A stretch of DNA of 34,143 bases from Schoenoplectus triqueter (lineage: Eukaryota > Streptophyta > Magnoliopsida > Poales > Cyperaceae), in NCBI GenBank assembly GCA_964058805.1, contig CAXKVV010000858.1:1-34143 (forward strand), given 5' to 3'. Shown here piece after piece: positions 10,501 to 21,055 of this stretch. Below the pieces are notes generated by a model, which ran no database searches, was not told the DNA's origin, and saw nothing but the letters and a program-made list of their open reading frames with translations. How positions within the stretch are numbered: the first letter of the stretch is position 1; every line of letters begins with the position of its first letter. A program made the position numbers and the translations under genes.

Positions 10501-11580
10501 AAAATGGAAGACCCGATATAAACTAAGAGAATATATAATTTCTTATCTCTGTTAAAATTCATACAAGAAAATAGGCCGTGACCAGCATATTTGAATTTGA
10601 GAGCATATGTTGTTATCCAACTGTTAGGTATGTATAACAACATCTAAGTAGAGTAAATATGCAGTACCCCAGATCATCTAATCATATTTTAAGTATAATA
10701 TGATCTCTTTTATTTATTGATACATCCATACTTATATATTCACAATCATGTCACATAAACATAATTGGTGCACCAGTGAATATAAATAAATATGATACTA
10801 TAATGATCTTTTTCTTTTATCTAAAATCTCTTCATTCCAAAACAATTGTTATCCAGATATGTTTCATTAGACCGCATCAATCATGATCATTGATAACATT
10901 CTAAAATAACTAATTGAAATGAAACTTCAAGTATTTAGTAAAAAATCAAAGAGTACTATGAGATTCTTTTTATCTCATGGGTCTCACACAACAAAGAAGC
11001 AGAGATCATATCTTCTGTTACCCTATTGGTCAATTGCACATATGGTATGAAACATATGCTATGGTATTATTCTTCATTTTCTTATGGAGCGTATGTCTAA
11101 ACTAAAATTTAATACCATACAAGTGATAGTTCAGATATATATAAAATATCTAACTTGAGTCCACAACTCTACTTACTTTTAAATACAATAACAAGACTCC
11201 CACTTGGCATAAGACAGTTAAGGTAAATAGTGGGTATTTCACCTTCGGTCATAATTGTAATTCATATGACCTCATCTTGATTCTTTATCAAGGCGATATT
11301 ATTTTAAGCACTTTGCTCTCACGTTTTGTATCATATTTAGCTTAAAACTAATCTCATTTCTATGTACTACAAAGACATAGAAGCGATTGCCTGTGTGAGA
11401 AGACCAATCAACTGTCTGACATACCTTTTATTTTATATCTCATCTCATGTGTTATGCTAAATATACTGATATTAAATAATTTATAACAATCATCACATAA
11501 ATGAATTAAGAAAATAGCATCCATTGCATTTATCCCATAAATATAAATATACATGATATATTATTCAATAAAATATAAAA
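10501..11580 (-). other. Long 3' non-coding region of the copia element
   Basis: About 1.1 kb lies between the gag-pol stop and the polypurine tract with no conserved ORF. A second purine-rich motif resembling the PPT (CAAGTGGGAGTCTTG on the minus strand, about 11192-11206) sits in the middle. Confidence 0.7.
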
Positions 11581-14500
11581 TCATAATCTACGTAACCCTA
11601 GAGATTTGACATGACCAACAAACATATCTCTAGGTATTGCCTTTGTAAAAGGATCTGCCACCATTTTGTGTGTAGATATATACTGCATGCAAACTTGCTT
11701 TTTCGCCACCATGTCTCTAACGAAGTTATACTTAGTATCAATGTGTTTGGTTTTTGAATGATACTTGGGATCTTTTGTATAAGCGATCGCTGCCTGACTA
11801 TCACTATGTACTAACACTGGATCAGTTTCATTCTCACAGAAACCCAAGTGATTTAAAAATCTTCTAAGCCAAACTGCTTCTTGTACTGCTGCTGAAAATG
11901 CCACAAATTCAGCTTCCATTGTGGATAAGGATATACAACTCTGTTTCTTACTACTCCAAGAGATGACTCCATTATTAAGTAAGAAAACATAACCAGAGGT
12001 AGATTTTCTTTCATCTAAATCTCCTCCCCAGTCAGCATCTGCATAACCCATGAGTTGTAGATTTTCTCCTTGAAAACATAATGAATAATCTGCAGTACCT
12101 TTCAGATACCTAAGTATTCTTTTTACTGATTTCCAATGGGACTGTCCTGGATTAGCTTGATATCTACTCACCATTCCAACGGCGAAACTGATATCCGGTC
12201 TAGTACACATCATAGCATACATAAGACTGCCTACAGCACTTGAGTAAGGAATTTTTTTCATTTGTGCTTTTTCATCTGGAGTCTTTGGACACATTCTTAA
12301 GCTAAGACCTTCGCCTTTTGCTATAGGAGTATCAATGGATTTACAGTCTTGCATATGAAACTTTTCAAGTACTTTTCTGATGTAATGCTCTTGTGATAGA
12401 GCTAACATCTTCTTGGAACGATCTCTTTCAATCTTCACTCCAAGAATATATGCTGCTTCACCCATATCTTTCATATCAAAATTGGAGGATAACCATTCTT
12501 TAATAGTTTTCACATACTCCTTATTGTTACTAGCCAACAGTATGTCATCCACATAAAGTGATAGTATCACAAATTTATTTTTGGATCTCTTAACATACAC
12601 GCAGTGATCTTCATCAATCATTTTAAAATCGAATGATATGATAGCTTGATGAAATCGAATGTACCATTGTCTGGAAGATTGTTTGAGACCATAAATAGAT
12701 CTCAATAATTTGCACACTTTGTGCTCTTGACCTTCAACAACAAAGCTTGCAGGTTGTTCCATATATATCTCTTCTTCCAGATTGCCATTTAGAAATGCGG
12801 TTTTGACATCCATTTGATGCAACTCCAAATCTAAACCGGCAACAATAGCTAGTATCAATCGTATAGAAGTAAATCTCACAACAGGAGAGAAAGTTTCTTC
12901 ATAGTCTATCCCTTCTTGTTGTGTATACCCCTTAGCAACAAGGCGTGCCTTATATCTGTCAATTGAGCCGTCAGCTAGACGTTTAATCTTGAGAACCCAT
13001 TTGTTCCCAATTGCCTTACGTCCTTCTGGGAGATCAACTAATTCCCAAACATTATTTGATCTCATTGACTCCATTTCTTCTTCCATTGCTTTCATCCATT
13101 TCTCTTTAGCGGGACAAGTAAGAGCCTCTCGAATATTTGTCGGCTCTTCTTCATCTTGCATGACAATCATGTAAGATTCATTCTCAATTGGAAAATGACG
13201 TTTAGGAACTCTAGCACGGTTGCTCTGCCTAATTTGTGATTGTGCTGAGCTTGGCTCGGCATCATCTCCTAATTTTCTCCCACTTGGATGAGATACTGTT
13301 GGAGGTTCAGGAATATGCACTAAACGATTTGCAACAATCAAATCATTTTGTTCATCTACCTCATATAAAGAAAAATCCTGAACTATCTCACCCTTTTTTG
13401 GAAATTCATTTTCTAAGAAAATGACATCTCGTGACTCAAATTCTGTTACACTCCCACTTGATTGTTCACCAATGAACACATAACCTTTGGAATGTTCAGA
13501 GTATCGTATAAATATACTCTTTTTACCTCGTGGACCTAATTTACCATGCTGATGAGACATATCATGAACAAAAGCAGCACATCCCCAAGGTCTCAGATTA
13601 CTAAGATCTGGTTTTCTATTATTCCAAAGTTCGTAAGGAGTAGAAGAAACAGATTTAGAGGGTACACGGTTTAGAATATAAACAGCAGTCAACAATGCAT
13701 CACCCCAAAAAGTGATTGGCAGATTTGCTTGAACCATCATTGACCTAACCATTTCTAAAAGAGTTCGATTTCTCCTTTCAGCTACTCCATTTTGTTGTGG
13801 AGTATATGGTATGGTCAATTGCCTAAGTATTCCTTTTTCTTCGCACATTTGTTTGAATTCATCAGATAAATATTCGCGACCACGATCCGTTCTTAAGGCC
13901 TTAACCTTTCTGTCTAATTGATTTTCAACAAAAATAATAAACTTCTTAAAGCATGCTAGAGCTTCAGATTTATGAGATATCAAATAGACATAACCGTATC
14001 GTGTATAATCATCAATGAAGGTGATAAAATATCTACCTCCATGTCGTGCCCTCACATTCATTGGTCCACAAATGTCTGAATGAATTAATTGCAATGGAAA
14101 TTCAGATCTAGTTCCGGTTCTGAATGGTTTTCTTGCCATTTTTCCTTTTAAACAATTTTCACATGTTGGTAGACTAACCCGTTCAAGATGGCCTAGTAAG
14201 CCTTCTTTGGCTAATCTATCCATCCTTTGTTGTCCAATATGACCTAATCTCATATGCCATACATTCACATCAGTATTATCATTAGCATATGTAATTAAAG
14301 AAAAATGAGTATTATAAGAAGTCATTATATTAACAACATCTAAAATGATAAAACCATTCGATACATATCCATAACCATAACATACATCATCCAGATACAA
14401 CTTAATACTAGTACTGCACATGTTCAAAGTAAATCCAAATCTAAGAAGAACAACAACAGATACAAGATTTCGTCGAATTTCAGGTGCAAAGAGAACATCA

Positions 14501-15615
14501 TGTAAGAGAAGGGTTCGACCATCACGCATATCCAACTTGCATGTGCCTATACCCTTGACCGGTACACGAGAATTATTTCCTACATAAAGCCATTTTGATC
14601 CTTGAGGAATTCGACGAAAATCCACAAACAAGTCACGATCTTTGGCTACATGGTCTGTTGCCCCTGAGTCTACAGTCCACAAAGGATAAGAATCAGCCAT
14701 AAAAACAGAACTGGAAACATATGAAAAATATGAAATATTTTCTATTATCTGTACCTTGCGGGGCTCATTGCATTCACGAGCATAGTGACCTTTCTTGCCA
14801 CAATTGAAACATTTGATCTTGGCCTTGTTATGCTTCTTAGAACTATTCTGAGAAGCCTTTCCCTTGCCATGATTCTGCCCCTTATACTTTTTCTCTTGCT
14901 TTCCCTTTCCCTTGCCATAATTTGACTTACGTTTCTGACCTTGTCCTCCATGAGAACTTGAACCGGCCAAATGCACAGTAGTTTCAGTTTCCTGAGGTTT
15001 TGATGCCTCAATACGATCTTCCTCAAGTTCTAAATGCCTGACAGCATCGTTGAGAGTTTTAATACCCTCATTATGAGTTAAATTCACTTTCATGTGTTCC
15101 CATGTATAAGGAAGTGAACGAATCACTGCTTGAACCTGCTGTTCATCAGTCAAAATATGGCCAGCATCCTTCAACTCACTAATCATATTCGACATCTCCC
15201 TGAGATGTTGACGCATGCTGTGATTAGGACGCTTCTTGTAAGTGTCAAATTTGATGGTGAGTTGTCTCAGTTTGGTAACAGAAGTTCCACCAAACTTCTG
15301 CTTCAAAGCAAGCCACATCTCTTTGGCAACTTCATGTTGTCTGAACTCACGCATCACATCATTTTCCATACTGCTCAACAACGTAATGCGAGCAATGGAG
15401 TTCTTTTTTTTCCATGATTCAAATGCAGCACTGTCACTAATGTGCTTGGGAGTTGTACCTTTCTCTGGTTCAGTTAGAATATGATCCAGGACCGTAAGAA
15501 CCTCTTGTTCTTCCAGGACATACTGAATTTTCATGGCCCAAATTTCATAATTTTCGCCATTCAGTTTTTCACCCTTATTAAGTTCTGCCACAATATTTCT
15601 AGATGTAGATGCCAT
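11581..15615 (-). CDS. Copia gag-pol polyprotein, intact (1344 aa)
   Basis: The polyprotein supplies the capsid and the enzymes for reverse transcription and integration of the element. Domains in order: copia-type GAG (about 1-230) with a basic G/K-rich linker; a CCHC zinc knuckle C269-C272-H277-C282; aspartic protease DSGA at 316-319; pre-integrase HHCC zinc site (H454, H459, C485, C488); integrase core D514, D577, E613 (D,D-35-E); reverse transcriptase about 870-1100 with the YVDD box at 1021-1024; RNase H with D1193, E1234 and D1272. All key residues are present, and there is no stop or frameshift. The start is the ATG at 15615 (MASTSRNIVAELN), a usual copia N-terminus. One oddity: FIRYSEHSKGY at 702-712 has R where the family usually has G. 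The lineage within copia is not assigned. Confidence 0.97.
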   Translation of the reverse strand: MASTSRNIVAELNKGEKLNGENYEIWAMKIQYVLEEQEVLTVLDHILTEPEKGTTPKHISDSAAFESWKKKNSIARITLLSSMENDVMREFRQHEVAKEMWLALKQKFGGTSVTKLRQLTIKFDTYKKRPNHSMRQHLREMSNMISELKDAGHILTDEQQVQAVIRSLPYTWEHMKVNLTHNEGIKTLNDAVRHLELEEDRIEASKPQETETTVHLAGSSSHGGQGQKRKSNYGKGKGKQEKKYKGQNHGKGKASQNSSKKHNKAKIKCFNCGKKGHYARECNEPRKVQIIENISYFSYVSSSVFMADSYPLWTVDSGATDHVAKDRDLFVDFRRIPQGSKWLYVGNNSRVPVKGIGTCKLDMRDGRTLLLHDVLFAPEIRRNLVSVVVLLRFGFTLNMCSTSIKLYLDDVCYGYGYVSNGFIILDVVNIMTSYNTHFSLITYANDNTDVNVWHMRLGHIGQQRMDRLAKEGLLGHLERVSLPTCENCLKGKMARKPFRTGTRSEFPLQLIHSDICGPMNVRARHGGRYFITFIDDYTRYGYVYLISHKSEALACFKKFIIFVENQLDRKVKALRTDRGREYLSDEFKQMCEEKGILRQLTIPYTPQQNGVAERRNRTLLEMVRSMMVQANLPITFWGDALLTAVYILNRVPSKSVSSTPYELWNNRKPDLSNLRPWGCAAFVHDMSHQHGKLGPRGKKSIFIRYSEHSKGYVFIGEQSSGSVTEFESRDVIFLENEFPKKGEIVQDFSLYEVDEQNDLIVANRLVHIPEPPTVSHPSGRKLGDDAEPSSAQSQIRQSNRARVPKRHFPIENESYMIVMQDEEEPTNIREALTCPAKEKWMKAMEEEMESMRSNNVWELVDLPEGRKAIGNKWVLKIKRLADGSIDRYKARLVAKGYTQQEGIDYEETFSPVVRFTSIRLILAIVAGLDLELHQMDVKTAFLNGNLEEEIYMEQPASFVVEGQEHKVCKLLRSIYGLKQSSRQWYIRFHQAIISFDFKMIDEDHCVYVKRSKNKFVILSLYVDDILLASNNKEYVKTIKEWLSSNFDMKDMGEAAYILGVKIERDRSKKMLALSQEHYIRKVLEKFHMQDCKSIDTPIAKGEGLSLRMCPKTPDEKAQMKKIPYSSAVGSLMYAMMCTRPDISFAVGMVSRYQANPGQSHWKSVKRILRYLKGTADYSLCFQGENLQLMGYADADWGGDLDERKSTSGYVFLLNNGVISWSSKKQSCISLSTMEAEFVAFSAAVQEAVWLRRFLNHLGFCENETDPVLVHSDSQAAIAYTKDPKYHSKTKHIDTKYNFVRDMVAKKQVCMQYISTHKMVADPFTKAIPRDMFVGHVKSLGLRRL

Positions 15616-16668
15616 TTTGCTAAGAACTTTAAAAAAAAATTAAACTAAGTCAGGACATCACACAATTCTGATGACTTAATATAAATTATTTAATACTTAG
15701 CATAACACATATAGTTTTGTAACAAACTCAAAATAATTTAATAATAATAATATTTATAGATTAAAATCGAAAGATCATCAAATTTCACAATCATCTTTTA
15801 ATTCTATAAATTTTATTAATATTAATTATTTTAAAGTACAAAACTCCCACAAAAAATTGATAAACAACAAATATATAAATAATAAAAAAATTGAACAATA
15901 AAAAAAAATTCGAACTTAAAATAATTATTCAGAAAAAAAATTCCGAATTTAACAGATGTATATATATAAATGAATCACTATTCTAACACAAGTTGTAGTA
16001 TGGTGTAGTGGTAAGACCATTCTTACTTTAGAGGTCATGGGTTCAAGCCCCAGTGAAAGCAATGTTTCTTTATTTTGCGCGGTTCACTGGATTTATATAG
16101 ACCAAGTTCATTTAAAAAATAATTAAATGAATACAACCAAATGGTCCCCTCTTCCTCTCTCTCCAGCGAAAAAATAAGAAAAAGGATTTGGGATTTGGTA
16201 CAATTCGGAAGTATAGAAAAATATCCTTCCCAATCAAGAACCCCTCAGCCCATAAATAGAAAATTTCGCATAAGTCAAGAAATTTGGAGCAAAAATTTCT
16301 TCTTTGTATGGCTGTGATTTATTTGGATTATAAATTTGTCCAACCCAGTTGTACAAGATCCGAAATAAAAGTGTATGTTGATTTCTTTTCACTATTTTGC
16401 TATGGATCTCCAAGAAATGCACTTATAAAATCTCCAAAAATAGTGAATTTTATAAATATCTTAAAATAACTAAGATTTCACTGAAAAATTTTCAGATTTA
16501 TAAAAAATTTGCGATTCAAATCTGAAATTTATATTTATTTAATTCTGGAATTAAAAAAATAAAATAATTATTTTTTTATCAAAAATTATCTTATGTAAAA
16601 CTAATTTTACATATACATAAAATTCACTAAAAATAGTGATTTAATAAACCAGAATATATGCTATAAAA
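15616..16668 (-). other. Long 5' leader of the copia element
   Basis: About 1.05 kb of AT-rich non-coding sequence separates the PBS from the gag-pol ATG, much longer than usual for copia. It holds a tRNA-like pol III promoter on the opposite strand (15992-16061). Small open stretches at 16234-16422 (minus) and 16284-16469 (plus) are not recognisable proteins. Confidence 0.75.
15992..16061 (+). ncRNA. tRNA-like sequence with A and B boxes inside the copia leader (antisense)
   Basis: An A box TGGTGTAGTGG (16001-16011) and a B box GGTTCAAGCCC (16040-16050) are spaced as in a tRNA. A D-stem TGGT/ACCA and four pairs of the T-stem form. The acceptor stem (GTTGTAG with TGAAAGC) pairs only partly, and no clean anticodon stem can be drawn. 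It is therefore a tRNA relic or SINE head rather than a functional tRNA gene. The A box resembles tRNA-Gln. Confidence 0.55.
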
Positions 16669-16680
16669 GCTCTGATACCA
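16669..16680 (-). other. Primer binding site, initiator tRNA-Met
   Basis: On the minus strand, TGGTATCAGAGC follows the 5' LTR after one T. It is the usual copia PBS, complementary to the 3' end of plant initiator tRNA-Met. Confidence 0.95.
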
Positions 16681-16681
16681 A

Positions 16682-17081
16682 TGTAATATTTAACGGATAA
16701 AACTTACAAGTTGCTCCGTTAATCTTCGTGCGGAAGCGGTTCTGACCAATACAGCACTATCACTGGTTCTACAAGAAATCACGAGCCGAAGCCGGAAGCC
16801 TTGCGTTTTCCACAACCTAAATTCTTCAAGTCTTAACAGAGTATCTTTTCTCTTTCTCTCTCTCTTTGATAATAGTGACAGATTCGTTTTCTGATCATCT
16901 GTGAGAGAGAGTATACTAGTGTATATTTATAAGCCAACGCATCTGCTCAATACACTTGTTCAATGCACCTCTCCAGTGCACCTGTTCAATGCACCTCTCT
17001 AGTGCATCTGTTCAATCTTATAATGGGTTGGGTTTGGATTTGGGTTTCCCATAATGGGCGTACTGATAATTAAATCCAACA
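16682..17081 (-). repeat. 5' LTR of the copia element
   Basis: 400 bp. On the element's sense strand it starts TGTTGGATTTAATTATC and ends AAATATTACA, the standard TG...CA ends. It contains a TGCACTGGAGAGG-type short repeat cluster (plus-strand 16955-17010, TTCAATGCACCTCTC repeated) and a CT/GA-rich tract. It matches the other LTR except at the two sites noted there. Confidence 0.97.
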
Positions 17082-17086
17082 TAGAG

Positions 17087-17233
17087 CCTAGTCGATTCTG
17101 CTTCCTAATATTACAATTATGTATCTATGGATTAATTAATTTATATTGTACTGACATTAAGTGATTTTTTTGCCAAAGCAAAAATGATTTCTTTTACTTT
17201 ACAAAACACCATAATGTATCTCTCTATATATAT
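17087..17233. other. Short AT-rich spacer
   Basis: It holds no feature beyond the flank of the copia target site. Confidence 0.6.
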
Positions 17234-17604
17234 AGGGAAGGGACCACTTGACAATGGATTTTTAAACAAATATATAAAACTCTTAAAAATAGAAAAACCT
17301 TATAGATATGTTCTTCTACTTATCAATGGATGGTGATTTAAATTTTATGTAATTTCATTATCGTTTAGTAGTACATCAAAGACCGTTAAATTAGAAAAGT
17401 TGCAAAGTGCATAATATTTTGATGATTTTTTATAGACTAGTAAACAATAATGAAATTAAATAAAAATTTTATCACCATCAATTTATAAGTAGATCGAATA
17501 TATATATATATATAAGGTTTTTTATTTTTAAGATTTTTTCATATTTATTTGGAAATTCATTATAAAAATTGTCACAATAACTCATTATCAAGGAATCTCT
17601 TCCT
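17234..17604. mobile_element. Foldback MITE with ~170-bp imperfect TIRs
   Basis: The left arm starts AGGGAAGGGACCACTTGA, and the right arm, reverse complemented, starts AGGAAGAGATTCCTTGA. The arms stay alignable through AAAAACCTTATA, CTACTTAT...GATGGTGAT and AATTTCATTAT...GTTTA blocks almost to the centre. TATATA tracts flank both ends, so the target duplication cannot be defined. No coding capacity. Confidence 0.75.
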
Positions 17605-17617
17605 ATATATATATATG

Positions 17618-17740
17618 AGGCTATGGTGATTCGCTAAGTACAAAATCTCTCATGTTTTATGTTTATATCTTAAATTTAAAAATCTAAACAACCGATCAAA
17701 ATTATTGAATATGATCTTCAAAATAAGAGGAATACCCTTA
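17618..17740 (+). mobile_element. Diverged half of a foldback element related to 30705-31087
   Basis: From TATGGTGATTCGCTAAGTA through AATCTAAACAACCGATCAAA, this stretch parallels the arm of the 30705-31087 element in the same order and spacing. No inverted partner arm is visible, so it is a relic. It directly abuts the preceding foldback element. Confidence 0.5.
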
Positions 17741-18400
17741 AATATTCAGCATTGCTAGCACCAGTACTCTGTACCATCTTTGAGAAGGCACTATCTCGAG
17801 TTGATAAGAGATTCTCAGGTGTGTCAAACTCCAGTGCCTATGAGTTAATACGACATTTAGTGTCGTTAACTTTCTGCTGCTGGTCGTGAGTCAGAAAATA
17901 TCATATCGTACTCTCATCTTATGAGTTAGATGAGTATCGATCAGAGTGCTGGTACCTCCGGTACTCAATATGAGCCCCTCGTGCGTCTTCGTATCATATC
18001 CCTGACTCCTTCATCTGAGTTTTAGATACCCAGCCTGATGAAGTCAAAAGGCACGAGCAACCTCGTCGTCAAACCCGATCGAGAGATACATACAGTCCGT
18101 CTTTGATTAAGAGAATGTTTGATCAGCGGTGTTGATGTAGTTATTTTATTATCTTATTTCAGATATTGTAGTTCATTTTATTTCAAACACTGTAGTTTAT
18201 TGTACTTTATTTCGGAGACCGTAGTTTTTTGCACATTATTTTATTAACTTTCAATTAAACTTTTTATTATTTATAATTTATAATTTATAATTTAATACTA
18301 AAACATAATAAAAAAATAACAACATAATCTAAAAAATATTTGAAATTTTATAAATCACTAACTAAATAATAAAATATCTAAACAAACAAACCAAAACAAA
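17741..18400. other. Intergenic DNA with short degenerate repeats
   Basis: 17745-18135 is less AT-rich (GTACTC/GAGTAC-type motifs recur) but encodes nothing I recognise. 18155-18232 holds three degenerate ~26-bp copies of a TTTCAxAxACTGTAGTTxATT unit. The end is A-rich and leads into the tandem duplication. Confidence 0.55.
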
Positions 18401-18409
18401 AAAAAAATA

Positions 18410-18511
18410 TATGGGACCAAGATTAAAACTCGATCCAGATAATATTTTTTTGCTTTCTTTTTTAGAATTAAAAAAATGTATATGGGACCGAGTTTTAAAC
18501 TCGATCCAGAC
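18410..18511 (+). repeat. Short direct repeat at the start of the tandem unit
   Basis: TATGGGACC(A/G)AG...AAACTCGATCCAGA occurs at 18410-18440 and again at 18481-18511. It recurs at +6274 in copy 2. The second carries a GAGTTTTAAACTC palindrome. Confidence 0.75.
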
Positions 18512-20111
18512 TTTACCGTCTAAATTCCAAAATTATCTTACCAAATCCCAATTATTTATTTTTTCAATTATAATTTTTTTTGCGGATATATAGTGCACTA
18601 GTATTTTGCCTATGTGTTGTCGCGGTGACGTCTTTTAAAAATATAAAAATATATATCTTCATGAGAAAAGAAAGAAAATAAAAATAAAAATAATTTAGCA
18701 ATTAATATAATTTTTAATTATTAATAATATTTAATGTATATTAATGCAGAATTGAGAGAAAAAATATCATTTCAGAATATAAGGAAGGTTAAAATTCATA
18801 ATTGATAGCAATTTAAGAAAAAAAATAGAGCAATCGTACTCCTAAATTATGCAGCATTTTGTGTTACAATTAAAATTGAGAAAAAATTATAACTTCAACA
18901 CAAATGGTCATAGAGATATAACATTATTTGACGAATAATTTAATCCGATGATTGATATTTATTCTAAAAATTCTACAAAAAAATCTAGACCGTTGCAAAA
19001 TTAGAACACTTACGTGCTTAATAAAGAGTAGAGATATGAAATCAACCAATGATAAACAGTAGCTTGCTTACTACTAAAAAAACTAACTCTCTATTAATTA
19101 ATAAGGAACCTACTAAAATGCTCCTTGACTCAAAATGGTGCTTTTATCTTCTGGCATACATTACAAAAGAGAGATGAATCCCATTTGCGCACCACTGGTG
19201 GTCCACTACAAAAGAGTACATGGAGAAACAGTCCAAAGAAACTCACAAGTGGGTCATGTTATTTAAATTACCTCACTAATTAAATTATTTACACATGTTC
19301 TTATGCTTTTTCTTATGTCCTGATCAGCCTTCAAGCATGTTAGCATGTTAGCGTCAAGTTAGTTAAAATATGCATGATTTGTCAGGTAGTGCGGAGCTAA
19401 TTAAAATTCAATGAGAAGAGGAAAGCCATGTGATAGCGACATGGATCTCTATCTGCTATTATAAAAACTATAAAATAAAATTATCATAGGTTTTTCGGTC
19501 ATCATATTTATTTAGACGGAAGAAATTTAATAATAAATGTACTTTATTTGTGAGTCATCTTGTCATTGACATAAAAATATTATGACAGCGGATTCATTTT
19601 CACATGGACAAAAATAAAAGGTTGTGAAAACTCAATTCTAACCGTTAATAAGAGGCATTGGTGTTGACTGTCAAAATTATTTTTTTATGTTATGTCATCA
19701 ATTGATAATTTATTTTAAGAGTGACATCCCTGAATAGAACGAAATTGTCAAAATGACACTTTCATAATTAATTTTTTGTTTTTTCACTATCGTGATTTGT
19801 CAAATTTAGACAATTGTCTAATTTTGTCTAGTTTCTGCATCTCTGAAATTCAAATGACAATTGTCAAATGAGATTTGATAATGAGATACAAATACTCTAA
19901 TAAATGGACAATCTTTGTTGCGCTGCAAGTGATGCGGATATGGATCCCAAAATTGCACCGTATTATTCATTTTCATTGAATTATTTATTGTTTGATTGTT
20001 CTCCGGATGAAACATATCTTTATATTTGAATATTCTCTTGGAACGCCTTGATATTTTTCAAATGACTCAATTTATTGCTGTTTAGTCGCTTGTTCGAATA
20101 GTCTGCGTCAT

Positions 20112-20128
20112 CCCCCCCCCCCCCCCCC
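20112..20128 (+). repeat. Poly-C run of 17
   Basis: An uninterrupted C17 tract, present with the same length at 26386-26402 in copy 2. Confidence 0.9.
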
Positions 20129-20489
20129 TCCAAAGGAGAATTAGTCTCTGTCATTATTAATATTTTGGATCTTTTCGATATTTAACTAGAGGTAATGTCT
20201 ATGGTCTTCACTATATTTTTGAATCTTCTCGATATTATTTAGGGTCTCCAATTTCAATTAGAATTTAAAATTATTTTGTTTCATAATTTCAATAGTGTAG
20301 TTTGGTTTAATCTAGAGCCAATAAAATAAAAATAACTTAATACCAATACATCACAATCCCTAAAAATAAAGTACTTAATACGACCTAGAATATTTGTTAT
20401 CAATTCACCTACCGTAGACCTGTAGTTATCTAAGGGCCCGAATTTTTTTTTTTTTGGGTCTACTCTATGTTCGAATTCATTATGATCAT

Positions 20490-21055
20490 TAAATTTAAAT
20501 ATCTAGTTCAACTATCTATACTCATGGTTCACCTATGTAAATATCAGATTCACTTATGATGTTTATTTTTTTTATTTAAATACATGATTCACCTATTTAA
20601 ATATATATTTCACCTATCTAAATATCTAGTTTATCTATAAAAAATACCCGATTCACTTATCCAAGTACCTGATTCAATTATGATGATTGTTGTTTCCTAT
20701 ATAAATACCTAATTCACTTATTTACACAACTTGATTCATCTATATAAATACCTAAGTCATATATATAAGTACTTAAGTCTTTTTTTTGTTTTCCGAGACT
20801 TTTCTTCTCTCATCCGTCACAAGTGTTTTTCGTACAACACATGAGATGTTTGTCAATTCTCCCATATTATTTTATTTTTTGAGAATTTTTTCTCTATCTT
20901 GTTATTTTTCACTAAATAACTAAGTCACATATCTAAATATTTAAGGCAAACATCTAAATATCGGAGTCGTGTATCTAAATAGCTAACTCAATTATATAAA
21001 TACTTATCTCACTTATATAAATACCTGATTTATTTATCCGACTCACTTATATAGA
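20490..21055 (+). repeat. Degenerate ~21-bp minisatellite (copy 1)
   Basis: Many diverged, often irregularly spaced copies of a unit close to TCACTTATATAAATACCTGAT fill this stretch, interrupted around 20780-20910. The same array is at 26764-27329. No protein frame runs through it. Confidence 0.7.

Larger units (their letters stand above)
10087..17081 (-). mobile_element. Complete Ty1/copia LTR retrotransposon (6995 bp)
   Basis: The element is bounded by 400-bp LTRs and by the 5-bp target duplication TAGAG (10082-10086 and 17082-17086). On the minus strand the order is LTR, PBS, leader, gag-pol (protease, integrase, reverse transcriptase, RNase H), PPT, LTR. Integrase preceding reverse transcriptase defines copia. 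The LTRs differ at only two sites, so insertion is recent. The single ORF is unbroken, so the copy may be autonomous. It is about 2 kb longer than a copia element with this ORF and LTR size needs, because both internal non-coding flanks exceed 1 kb. Confidence 0.97.

Noticed and set aside
15992..16061. A functional tRNA gene
   Set aside because: The acceptor and anticodon stems do not pair properly and no standard anticodon loop can be drawn. I keep it only as a tRNA-like relic.
20490..21055. CRISPR-like array
   Set aside because: The units are degenerate, run together without constant spacers and lie in plant nuclear DNA.
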